NCBI GenBank assembly: GCA_956465555.1
Contig: OY101121.1
Span: 1,698,722 to 1,762,721 of the forward strand
Reading direction: 5' to 3'
Origin: Nitzschia sp. pyKryTriq1
Lineage: Eukaryota; Bacillariophyta; Bacillariophyceae; Bacillariales; Bacillariaceae
DNA length: 64,000 bases
Made by a program: the position numbers and the translations under genes. The notes under the pieces are model-generated. The model searched no databases. It saw only the letters and a list, made by a program, of their open reading frames with translations, and was not told the DNA's origin. This document shows positions 50,619 to 59,490 of this stretch, piece after piece; within the stretch, counting starts at the first letter, position 1; each line of letters opens with the position of its first letter.

Positions 50619-52483
50619 ATGCCACACCGACCGGAAAGAAGTGGAACTGCTTCCACTGCCATGTTCTCCAGATTGAACGGGTTGAGCGAAGAAGCTGCCT
50701 CCCACATCATGAGACCTAGCTCTGTCGGAATGTACCCCCACGCTGCAGGTGTTGTAACTCCGCTTATGAATGCCAAACCTTGGCTCACGGCGCAGCATCC
50801 TGGTTCTCGTGGAATGCTTCCTGTGTTGGAAAACCTCAAGAGTGCCGACAGCACCGACCGATCAACAGCGACCAAGCACGACGAAGACTGCACTGTGGCC
50901 ACTCTGACAACGGAACCGAGCGCTGACGAGCGGGAGGCCACCGCCAACGCTCTCTTGTTGGTTTCGACTGCTGCTGTTCGACACGACAGTTCGATTGGTG
51001 AATCCGATAAGGACACATCCTACGAGGCTGTTTCCACTAAGGTCCCTCTGAAGAAGCGAAAGAAGCACTTGGACTTTTTGAGACGGAATAGCGATGAAGA
51101 TAAGGGCGCGGATGGAAAACTATCACCCTGTCATGTGAGCCCTGTCTCGCACTCGTCAGTCGAGGGGCGGACCGTGAGCCACGAAGAGACGACTCCTGGG
51201 CGCCCAGGCAGGATCGGAGCGGATGCCGTAAGGTCGAATTCCTATGACTCCAAGGACTCTCCGTACCAGAATAAGGAAGCCACTCAGGAGCTCTTAGACT
51301 CGTCCAAAATCCACAACGCCAATGATATTTCTTTGCCCACCCCGGTAGTCCTTTCCCACTTTCCAAGCGTTCTGCACAGAGTTCTCGCGGATCCAGAGTT
51401 CGCTGGGTCGGTACTCACTTGGCTGCCGGATGGAGAGTCCTGGAAAGTGCTTCGATGGGATGCTCTTCGTCGCCAAGTACTTCCTCGATATTTCTCCAGT
51501 CTGAGAGACGAGGATGGTACAGGATGTGGCACCATTGATGCGTTTTTGTGGCATTTGACTGCATGGGGATTTGAGGAGGTCAAGGATGGCTCGGATGTTG
51601 GCGCATACAAACACGAGGTAAGAATTATTACTCGCTCCGTGCTGGATATGTTCGCCAAAAGGATTTACACTCACCTTATTCTCGCCCGTTTTTCCTACTT
51701 TCAGCTTTTCATCCGTGGTGCTCAAAAGCTAAGCAACAAGATGCGGTTTACAGCTACGGTGAGCAGCCCGGGGCCAAAAACTGTTTCACCCCCGAGACCT
51801 CACCACGGCAATGATAGATTCATGCTTCAGGTACCAACGCTATCCGCGGTCGGAAGGGCTAACTCTGGAGTCGATCCGAATGCACCAAACAAGAGGGCAC
51901 GCTACGATGAACAATCTTCTTCTGTCCCTCATGGAGCTATTCACCGACCAAGCCCAGGGCCTCAGAACTGGCCAGGTTTTCGATCAGAAGATGCATGGGG
52001 ACACTACTATCCTGATCCGGCACGAATGTATCCGGGTGCCATGTACAATGATCCTCGGTACAACAACCTACATCGGCCGATGCCAACGGAGCACATGGGA
52101 GCACAATCACAGGTTACGCCCCACCTCAGGTCCGCTCGGGACGAGGTGCCATGCGAGTGACGGGGTCAACGCGCCCACCCGCATCATCGTCACCTGTCAC
52201 CACTCCCCCTGCGCCGAGTCGCTCGTCATTCCCAGTGTCTAACCGAGGAAAGGGACGCAAGACCCCAGTGTGCCGGGCGCCATCTCAATCTGCCGATATC
52301 GCCGCCACGAAGTCTTCTGGTAGCTCGTCTCCTGTGACGGTACCACTAGCACTGGAGGAGGCTCAACGCATTGGAAACTCCGTGAAGGGTGTAGCCATTG
52401 CTGTCTCGCGAAAAACCAAGAGAAAGCTTCCTTTGGCGCGAAATGCAGAGAAGGCTGTGGAATCGGGGGCTTCCACTGCATAG
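50619..52483 (+). CDS. HSF-type DNA-binding domain protein (frame change near 3' end)
   Basis: Exon 1 is 50619-51617; a GTAAGA...TTTCAG intron at 51618-51704 (87 nt, no stops, multiple of three) precedes exon 2. The N-terminal 240 residues are disordered, with a KKRKK nuclear-signal candidate. The HSF-like domain (about residues 245-350) reads FPSVLHRVLADPEFAGSVLTWLPDG, then W(K)VLRWDALRRQVLPRYF and FLWHLTAWGFEEV, closing with the YKHELFIRG (H.LF.R) motif after splicing. Divergent HSFs like this are the largest transcription-factor family in diatoms. The initial frame stops at 52160. A second frame, from about 52110 to 52483, continues a plausible Ser/Pro- and Lys-rich tail (GYAPPQVRSGRGAMRV to KTKRK). 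I infer an indel, sequencing error or unrecognised splice near 52105-52130. Confidence 0.78.
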
Positions 52484-52683
52484 AAAGGTTTATACGTCCG
52501 AATAATTTTACATATGGATTACGTATTTTGTTCAATCTAGTAGAGTATCATTATTACTTCACTACTACTGACATCTATGGCATCTTGAATTAATTATCCA
52601 TGAACTTGCATCTACTAGCAATGCTTTAAAAAAAGCAATTTAACGTTTCCACGCGCACTCAACACTGAGGAGAAATCAAGTTC

Positions 52684-54477
52684 TCATTTTAGCAGGTACT
52701 CCTGTCCCCCCGACCTCACAACATTACCCGGTCTGCAAGCTGCTCTTTGCAGGGGTGATGTCGTCAGCTTCGTTCCATCGTTGAAATTTTTGGAGTTGTA
52801 GATGTATCCAGTCATACTGCCATCAGAATTTTGCCACCAACGTCTCACTTCAGGAAGGTTTGCGGTGTTGGGGAAGTCCACCGCGTTCTTGTCGATCACC
52901 AAGGATGGACGAGCCTTCGGCGCAGCAGTCACTGGTTTGGGAGCTGCCTCGGTTTCCTCCACGACGTCTTCATCGGCTTTCTTGGACAATCCAAAGAAGG
53001 AGAAGATTGAGGGGATAATCTGCTGCAGATCAGACTTCTCAACAAGAACAGTCTCTGGACGTCCACCAGTATTAGCATTCGGTTCGGCTTTCTCGCGACC
53101 CTCAACTGAAACTGTTCCCCGTACTGACGGAGAGGGCTCTTCCGCCACCTTCGGCCCGCCAAACAAAGAGAATACTGAATTTGCTTGCTCGCCAGCTTGT
53201 CGAAATCCACCTTCAATGGACGCAGTCACTTGCTCACTAGCTTGTCGAAGTACTTGTGTCCCACTACTGCCCTTGGCATCGAGGAAAAAGTCACCTATGG
53301 GGTTACCGAAACTGCCGAAATCGGGAGTTGGGCTTTCAATCATTCTGGTCGGTCGATCACTTGTTTGTTGTCCAGTGGGTCGCGGAATAACGATTGTTCC
53401 CCTTGGTCCTTCTCCGTTCGAGGTGGCGCTTGGTCGTATGACTTGCGTTCCTCTGACGGACGGCTGCTCTGGAGCTTGCCTCACAACCTGGGTTCCTCTT
53501 ACAGATGGCTGTTCTGGAGCTTGCCTTACAACCTGGGTTCCTCTTACAATCGGTTGTTCTGGAGCTTTGGAGATCATCCGAGTACCTCTGACGACGGGCT
53601 GTTCAGGAGCTTGTTTGATCACCTGAGTACCTCTGACAGGAGGTTGCTCTGGGGCTTTGGAGATCGTCTGAGTTGCTCGGATGGGGGGTTGTTCAGGAGC
53701 TTGTTTGATCACCTGAGTACCTCTGACAGGAGGCTGCTGTGGGGCTTTGGAGATCACTTGGGTCCCCCTAACAGGAGGTTCATTTGGATCTCGAGACACG
53801 CTTTGTGTCCCCCAGGACCCACTTGCATTCTCATATGTTTCGCTTGGCGAGCTTCTTGCAATCACTTGGGTACCTCGTGGCGGTGGCTCACTCTTTCTTA
53901 CTACCTGGGTGCCCCATGTCGGCTTTGGTGTGCCAGTCGTGCCGCTAGCAGAGCCGGTAGGTATCATTTGAGTACTGCGTGGTGGTTCGGTTGAAGTGGG
54001 ACTTTGACTACCGCCAGTTTGGGGAGAGGGTATCACCTGAGTCCGACGGACGGGATCGTCGGTGCTTGTACGTACGGGCTCACCTCGCTTCATCGCCGCA
54101 TATTCCTCCCGAGAATAATCTCCAAATTCATTCAAGTCCAACCACTGAGGTGGTGCCTTACCTTCCGCCAGGGAGCGATCTCTGGCTTTGATGTTTGCAT
54201 TCGTCAATATTTTATAGTTCTGTAGGAAATTTTGAAAGCGGACAGGATCAAATTCTCCCTTCCCAAATTTATTTCTCCACTCGTTATAGGCAGTCAATAT
54301 CGCATCATTGTTGAGCAAAGCGTTTGCATCCACGCTAGAGGAAAATAGAGGATGCGCGGATTCAATGGAGCGTGTGCCAATAGACGGAGGAGCTCGGCTC
54401 CAGCTGTGGGGGACGAAGCACGAGCTGCTGTCGACAGCCAAGACAGTTAGCAACACCTTCAGGGGGAGACGCTTCAT
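52684..54477 (-). CDS. Plastid-targeted I29-domain protein with 15-residue GTQVI repeats
   Basis: This single-exon protein of 597 residues starts MKRLPLKVLLTVLAVDSSSC and then FVPHSW: a signal peptide with Phe after the cleavage site, as in diatom plastid preproteins. Residues 62-128 match the I29 cathepsin-propeptide domain (AYNEWRNKFGKG, RFQNFLQNYKI, LDLNEFGDYSREEYAAM), but no cysteine protease follows. Residues 232-350 hold eight units with an exact 15-residue period built on APEQPxVRGTQVIxx (GTQVI cores at 238, 253, 268, 283, 298, 313, 328 and 343), with looser copies upstream. Two aromatic motifs (SVFSLFGGPK about 434-443, SIFSFFGLSKK about 490-500) follow. The C-terminus (543-597) is a compact domain (WWQNSDGSMTGYIYNSKNF, LTTSPL) shared with the protein at 59491-62237. 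Function unknown; a plastid scaffold is inferred. Confidence 0.82.
   Translation of the reverse strand: MKRLPLKVLLTVLAVDSSSCFVPHSWSRAPPSIGTRSIESAHPLFSSSVDANALLNNDAILTAYNEWRNKFGKGEFDPVRFQNFLQNYKILTNANIKARDRSLAEGKAPPQWLDLNEFGDYSREEYAAMKRGEPVRTSTDDPVRRTQVIPSPQTGGSQSPTSTEPPRSTQMIPTGSASGTTGTPKPTWGTQVVRKSEPPPRGTQVIARSSPSETYENASGSWGTQSVSRDPNEPPVRGTQVISKAPQQPPVRGTQVIKQAPEQPPIRATQTISKAPEQPPVRGTQVIKQAPEQPVVRGTRMISKAPEQPIVRGTQVVRQAPEQPSVRGTQVVRQAPEQPSVRGTQVIRPSATSNGEGPRGTIVIPRPTGQQTSDRPTRMIESPTPDFGSFGNPIGDFFLDAKGSSGTQVLRQASEQVTASIEGGFRQAGEQANSVFSLFGGPKVAEEPSPSVRGTVSVEGREKAEPNANTGGRPETVLVEKSDLQQIIPSIFSFFGLSKKADEDVVEETEAAPKPVTAAPKARPSLVIDKNAVDFPNTANLPEVRRWWQNSDGSMTGYIYNSKNFNDGTKLTTSPLQRAACRPGNVVRSGGQEYLLK
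53432..53790 (-). repeat. 45-bp tandem repeat coding for the GTQVI array
   Basis: The coding sequence consists of about eight 45-bp units (ggagcttg...acctgagtacctctgac on the plus strand). Some adjacent units are almost identical in DNA, for example the pair with ttgttcaggagcttgtttgatc. Recent unit duplication or conversion is likely. The array is coding and has no spacer structure, so it is not a CRISPR. Confidence 0.85.
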
Positions 54478-55130
54478 TTTCTTCTCTGTTTTAAGGTTAT
54501 TGAAACCTGAAACTGATTCAATCCTTCCTTTGGCTAATGTAGACTAGAGAGAGGTTGTCGGTGAAGAATCGAAACTTCCACTGGCTTGAAGCTTGAATGG
54601 CATCTGATGACGGCAACAGGAACACAGAAGATCGGCAATCGGCAATCGGCAAGAGAAAACATCATCCATCATCCATCCCCCGTCATCCATCGTGCATAAT
54701 GCCCGCATACGCTCGTACAGTACCATAGTATCGCCGCATCGCCAACACTCTTGGAAGCGCGCGCGGCACCCATCACCGCGTGTGCATGTGAACCAATCAG
54801 AGATGACGCATGCGTTATGCCGTTGGGTTCGTTATTGTCCGTATGCGCGTGCATGACCGCGAGCTTTTTATGCCTGGGTCGTCCCTTTCTACGAGTACTG
54901 TACGAGACATATTCAATGAGAACCACGTATATGAAAACCACGATAAAAACCACGCGATAACGCTAGTAGTAAAAAAGCAAAAGACTCAACTGGCGGGAAT
55001 TGAACCCCAACCTCCTAAGTAATAACAAACACAGGACCGTGTCTTCGTGAGCTATCAGCAGTTCTCCGCGATGGGTCATCGGTCATCGGTCATCATCGTC
55101 CCCTGCTCGATTTGGATCGATTGGAGGTGG
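54478..55130. other. Spacer with tRNA-like element
   Basis: Apart from the tRNA-like stretch listed separately, the region holds catccatcatccatc-type words near 54660-54695 and short gaaccacgtatatgaaaaccacgataaaaacc repeats near 54920-54950. No gene is supported. Confidence 0.4.
54985..55062 (-). tRNA. Degenerate tRNA-like sequence, possibly tRNA-derived
   Basis: On the minus strand there is an exact B-box word (GGTTCAATTCC) about 50 nt after an A-box-like TAGCTCA, and the element is followed by TTTT. An AACTG/CAGTT acceptor-like pairing and a TCCT...AGGA anticodon-stem-like pairing can be drawn. The D stem, T stem and loop sizes do not fit a normal tRNA. It may be a tRNA pseudogene or a SINE-like head. 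Weak evidence. Confidence 0.2.
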
Positions 55131-55436
55131 AATGGCGCCCCAAATGTCTCGGCAAAATAAAAATCACGCTGTCCAGCACATTTCGGTGCTCGTTGTTGTA
55201 GTTTATTTCCATCTGCAAGAGAGGCATACGAGTGAAGAGGAGGAGGGGTCCCAACGGCGCTATGGGTTTGGCCTATGGCGACACGTTGGGACCCACCTTT
55301 TCCTCCCAGCTGCTGCATTACCTCTCCAGCCGCCGAAGGTTGTTGAGTCAAATCCACCCCACTCCGACGGAGGCGCTCCTGGTGTGACCTGGTGCGACCG
55401 TGCCCGTCGGCGATCAATCTTGGATCTGAGGGTTTC

Positions 55437-55514
55437 ATTGTTGTTGTTGTTGTTGTTGCTGCTTTTGCTGTTGCTGTTGCTGTTGCTGTGGCTGTGGCTG
55501 TGGCTGTGGCTGTG

Positions 55515-55546
<32 letters not shown>

Positions 55547-55623
55547 GTCCATTGTGAGGCAACGAAAAATGAAAATGTTGCTGTTGCTGTTGCTGTTGCG
55601 TCCATTGTGAGGCAACGAAAAAT
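55437..55623. repeat. GTTGCT/GCTGTG hexamer tract with duplicated 30-bp end
   Basis: The tract runs from (ttg)n through (ctgttg)n and (ctgtgg)n to about 55555. The 30-bp segment gttgcgtccattgtgaggcaacgaaaaatg then occurs twice, separated by another short (gttgct)n run. Both strands give long low-complexity frames (Leu-Trp or Ser-His/Ser-Asn), which I consider artefacts. Confidence 0.85.
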
Positions 55624-55910
55624 GGGGCATCTGACCGGCGAAGATGGCGCACTTGCTTATGTTATATACAAACATGTATAGGAATGTACGAGAGCGAGCG
55701 CGCATTTGTTTGAATTTGAATCGATTGAATCATGGTTTTCATCGTGGTTTTCACATAGGTGGTTCTCATTGAATACACCACCTGTACTGTACTTACAGTG
55801 TACAGTACTACCAGGAACATCCAAGGATCGAGCGATCACGCGCGCTCCACCTTCCTCCACTGAACTCAAAAGCGCGTTAAATCGAAACCGCGGTGTCTGC
55901 TTCTCAGCGT

Positions 55911-56060
55911 GGCCCACGGTTCTTGGCCTGGCCCACGGTTCTTGGCCTGGGCCAAGAATTCTTGGCCCAGGCCAAGATATCTTGGCCTGGGCCAAGAATA
56001 GGCCAAGAATTCTTGGCCCAGGCCAAAAATTCTTGGCCTGGGCCAAGAATTCTTGGCCTA
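55911..56060. repeat. Array of GGCCAAGAATTCTTGGCC palindromes (copy 1)
   Basis: The array is made of alternating self-complementary blocks: ttggcctgggccaag and aagaattcttggcc, with variants such as gatatc for gaattc. Every block is near-palindromic, so single strands could fold in many registers. The same block family forms a second array at 58237-58392. Confidence 0.9.
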
Positions 56061-56104
56061 GAGCCCCCCTTCTCTGTGCTTCCCCCCCCATTTTTTAAAA
56101 AAAT

Positions 56105-56157
56105 CTGTTGGTCATTCGGACCAGAGAACCATATGGTTCTCTGATTCGGACCAACAG
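56105..56157. repeat. Large imperfect palindrome centred on CATATG
   Basis: A 22-bp perfect palindrome (cagagaaccatatggttctctg at 56122-56143) is flanked by ctgttggtc on the left and gaccaacag on the right. In between, attcgga occurs on both sides in the same orientation. Confidence 0.85.
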
Positions 56158-56177
56158 AGCATACGTGCATATCTAAT

Positions 56178-56888
56178 TTGTTACAAGCCCCATCGATATC
56201 GGCGGTGTCGGCCAAGGCGACGGTCGAAGAAATCAAAGCATCGCTTGGACCAAACAAATTCAAACAGCTCAAACGACTCACCAAAGACTTTGCTGAAAGT
56301 AGTCTCTCCCCTGAGGGCTATGTCGATCAATCCGCAGCCCTGTTCGATCGGGGCTATGCTGATCCAGACTTTTGGTCCTTCTTACCGTCGCTGTTGGAAT
56401 CCTGCCCGAATTCCCAAGCTTCTGAACATGCCCTGCAATACATGAACAGCGTCCGGCGACAACAATTTGCGGAAAAGAAACCGGCGGCCACGCGACCCAA
56501 TCTTGCCGTCGCTGGCACTTCATCATGGGGTGGAAGTGGCCCTGCTATCAGCAGGGTCGCGCAACCCCCCACTGTGAGGTCGTCGCCAGCAACTAGGACC
56601 AACAACTTCCCTGCCATGCCTGCCCGCCTAGCTCCTGCTGTAATGGGTTCCAAGAAGAAGATGGGGTGGTACCGGAGCCGCTACTGTGGTCCGAGCCAAG
56701 GCCTCACCAGGGTCCGTGGCAGTGGCAGCCGCCAATCAAGGCCCACAGGGAGGGAGTGCGACGAAATTCATGGCCAAGCAAAGCAAGCAACAGGCGGCGG
56801 CCAATCAGAACAACCCAACGGAGGCAACAGTCAAAAGAAAAAGAAACAAAAGGATGAGCTTCGCGCTGTTGCGTTTGGAGGGAAGTAG
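56178..56888 (+). pseudogene. Truncated, frame-shifted Hel2/ZNF598-like C-terminal fragment
   Basis: The open frame has no ATG before its domain and begins abruptly next to the palindromic repeats. Residues 14-95 (TVEEIKASLGPNKFKQLKRLT, then FWSFLPSLLESCPNS) resemble, from memory, the helical region near the C-terminus of ZNF598/Hel2-type ribosome-quality-control E3 ligases. A Pro/Ser/Ala-rich stretch follows. Around 56690 the sensible frame seems to switch (+1 frame reads AATVVRAKASPGSVAVAAANQG) and around 56820 it returns to the first frame for a KKKKQKDELRAVAFGGK tail. No RING or zinc fingers are present. It is best read as a broken copy of the 3' end of such a gene; the family call is tentative. 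Confidence 0.5.
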
Positions 56889-57154
56889 GTGATCGACTGC
56901 TAGTGGCGAGAGTCGTGTCTGAGATGTCCGCGTTCTTGTAGTAGACTACTACGGAGTAGATTACTATTCAAAATACGACCCTTCGTTGTTGTTTTTCCTT
57001 ACTAACAACCACTAATGTGTACGATGTTCGTCGGGACTTTATACTACCGGGTACGCATACGTACTGAGAAGAAAGAGATCGTAGCGACTAAAAACCTCTA
57101 ATGGAGACATTTTTACGGCTTCAAAAACTGAGCATATCTCTACGAACCAATCAT

Positions 57155-57867
57155 TTAAAAGACGGCTTCGTCTCCGTCGCCTCCATCACTCTCATCATCA
57201 CTGGCGTAATAGTTTGTCGTGTAATCGGCGACCTCTTCTTCATCTTCCTCCTCGATTTCTGCTGTGTCACTGAGTTCCCCCTCCTCTCCTTCCTCCCCAG
57301 TTGCTTTCTTTCGTTGCTCCTCCGCTGCCAGTTCTTCCAGCGTCAACGCTCGCTTCGGAGTCCCATCCTCGCCTAATTCACCAACTTTGTGAGAAGAAGC
57401 CAAGGGCAAAGCAACAAGCTTGTCAGGCAAAAGTTCTTCGGGAAGGTACCGCGGATCGGCAGTCTTGCCGATGCTCTCCGCTACATGGACATCTGGTTCC
57501 AAAGGGCGCGGACGTTTGTTGTATCGGACCACGTCAACTTCTTGCGACGGTCGGACATAGAAAGGAGAATCCTGGAAGCGATGATGCATTTCGCGGCTCT
57601 TGTTGATCAGATAAATGTTGGGAGCCGTGGCTCGTTTGGATGAGGGACTGAGCTGGTTGCAACGACGAAGGCGTTGGATCATGACCCTTCTGGCCGCTCG
57701 AATGCCATTCAAAATCCGGGAATAGTAGAGGCTTGGTAATGTCTTGCAAGCTGCGCAGATTCCCGGCATCTAGACCAGCTTCTTGAGCTGATCGCTGCAA
57801 CAAGAGCCGTGCTCCCGAGGGCGGAGCTCGCCCCCCCACGGCCGCGGCCTCTACCTCTGCCTGACAT
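57155..57867 (-). pseudogene. RPC31/POLR3G-like gene with two frame changes
   Basis: The start MSGRGRGRGRGG (ATG at 57867) and the acidic end (EEEDEEEVADYTTNYYASDDES) are typical of RNA polymerase III subunit RPC31/POLR3G. The middle is split over three frames. Frame one covers the Gly/Arg start, a second covers PPSGARLLLQRSAQEAGL to TKPLLFPDFEWHSSG, and the third covers NIYLINKSREMHHRFQDSPF to the stop. The first change lies at a run of seven C (57831-57837 on the plus strand); six would keep the frame. The second lies between about 57640 and 57720. No intron of sensible size repairs either. It may be a recent pseudogene or a gene with sequence errors. Confidence 0.6.
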
Positions 57868-58236
57868 GATAATTTCAGTGAGCAACGATTGGGCTATGTT
57901 TCCATAATTGAAGCTGAACGCGGGCTCTTGCGAATGGTTACGATTTCTGGTGTCTCCTATTGACGTCTGCCAACACAGTAAAGCCGTTCGGCCGACATCC
58001 CATTGCCAAGATGAGATGATGATGAGATGTCGCCACAAAACAAGCGACACCTCGAGTGAGAGATGCCATGGTAGGTGGGAAGAAAAGAGAAAATTGAAGA
58101 ATGAATCGATGCGAGAGATCTTGGATTTGTTCAATGAGCGATGATGAAATGGGATGATGAGCGCTGATGCGCTGATGCGATGTTTGAAATTCGACGACTA
58201 GTCTGTTTACTCTTTTGGGGGTACAGAAAGGGGGTA
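57868..58236. other. Spacer with (GATGAT) words before the second palindrome array
   Basis: No gene is supported. It has repeats of gatgatgagatg around 58010-58030 and gatgatgagcgctgatgcgctgatgcg near 58150-58178. Confidence 0.4.
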
Positions 58237-58392
58237 GGCCTTGGGCCAAGACTAGGCCAAGAAATCTTGGCCCAGGCCAAGAATTCTTGGCCTGGGCCAA
58301 GAGTAGGCCAAGAAGTCTTGGCCCAGGCCAAGAATTCTTTGCTCAGGCCAAGAATTCTTGGCCTAGGCCAAGAATCTTGGCCCAGGCCAAGC
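58237..58392. repeat. Array of GGCCAAGAATTCTTGGCC palindromes (copy 2)
   Basis: The same block family as at 55911-56060: aagaattcttggcc, cttggcccaggccaag and aggccaagaatcttggcc with small variants. The two arrays lie 2.2 kb apart and enclose the Hel2-like fragment and the RPC31-like gene. Confidence 0.9.
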
Positions 58393-58829
58393 GGGCTTTG
58401 CCACGGAGCGTGGCTAGCGCGAAAGAGCATTGTCCAAGCGTGCCCGTAAAGCGAGTTCCACGTTAGTGCGCGGTGACCCGCACCCTTGGATGTTCCAGTA
58501 CCGTACCGGTGTACTCGTACAGTAGTCTCCTCTACTACTGTACTACCGGTACTGTACTACTACTACTAGTAGCAATCAGTTGTATGAAATCGTTTGGTAC
58601 TCTGCGCTGCCAACTATGCATGGAAGAGAAGCTTGCTATTCTACGTGCTAGTTCGCAGCAGCCTACTCTGATGTTGAATCGCGCAAGCGAAATCGACGAA
58701 GGATGCAAGCACAGAACTACCGGTAGGTTCCATCGTCGTTTTTGTACATCTGCAGACTACTAGTAGCGCTTATGATCCCCCGTCAGGGACTCTTATTTAC
58801 CCCTGGATCCGTACGGGTGAAAAGAGTCC
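58393..58829. other. Spacer with GTAC/TACCGGTA island
   Basis: A dense palindromic island (58490-58575: ccgtaccggtgtactcgtacagtag, ctactaccggtactgtactactacta) lies in otherwise gene-free sequence. Confidence 0.4.
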
Positions 58830-59115
58830 ACTGAGTCAATCAGAGGATTGTCTGGTGTGGCTACTACTTGTATCGTTCCGGCGGAAGAGAGATTCATTGC
58901 TCTCGACCGTCAAGGTAGTAACTACTATTAAGTAGTAGTATATCGTAAAGCAGCAAAAAAGTGCACTGTCTAATTTAGTTGTAGTAGTATATATCGTATA
59001 GCAGCGAAAAAGTGCACTGTCTAATTTAGTTACTACCTTGAATGTCGAGAGCAATGAATCTCTCTTCCGCCGGTACGATAGTAGCCACGCCAGACATTCC
59101 TCTGATTGACTCAGT
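58830..59115. mobile_element. MITE-like fold-back element with about 90-bp inverted repeats
   Basis: The left arm (58830-58922) and right arm (59029-59115) are inverted copies beginning actgagtcaatcagagg and ending ggtagtaac, with roughly ten small differences. Between them are two direct copies of about 50 bp (agtagtatatcgtaaagcagc... and agtatatatcgtatagcagc...), each ending agtgcactgtctaatttagtt. No coding capacity and no clear target-site duplication were seen. It resembles a non-autonomous fold-back DNA transposon; the superfamily cannot be assigned. Confidence 0.75.
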
Positions 59116-59490
59116 AGTAGTAGTCTTTAGTTGTCACTATACTCTAGTTTTGTGGTCCTGTGTCTTGTCCTCCCTCGATGCGATCTCGGCTAGCTAGCTG
59201 CTCCGGTACAGTAGATTACTCCGAGTCAAACGTGGTTTAAAATATTAGTATCTCATTTTCCGCGCCCAACCAGTGATTTGCAAGGTAGAGAAAACTTCCA
59301 CCTAGTAGAACTCCCTTCTTCATCAGACGGGTAAGAATCATCATTTAAAAGGTACGGGTAAAGATGGTGTTGATATATCATTCCATACTGCTACTCGTTA
59401 ATTTGCATATCAATTTGTAATTCCTTAGCAGATCATGTGAATACCCATTCACAATATGTATGGTCTTAGGTTTTTGCGCAGCGCGAAACT
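59116..59490. other. Spacer downstream of the FSLF-repeat gene
   Basis: No gene or repeat was recognised beyond short tagtag and tagctagc words; it includes the presumed 3' UTR of the minus-strand gene ending at 59491. Confidence 0.35.

Noticed and set aside
53432-53790. CRISPR-like regular repeats
   Set aside because: The repeat units are contiguous 45-bp coding units without unique spacers.
52802-53994. Two long plus-strand frames rich in Cys, Ser or Trp
   Set aside because: They are shadows of the 45-bp repeats of the minus-strand I29/GTQVI gene.
55132-55705. Long frames on both strands rich in Leu/Trp, Ser/His or Ala/Thr
   Set aside because: They are translations of the GTTGCT/GCTGTG tract and have no non-repetitive coding part.
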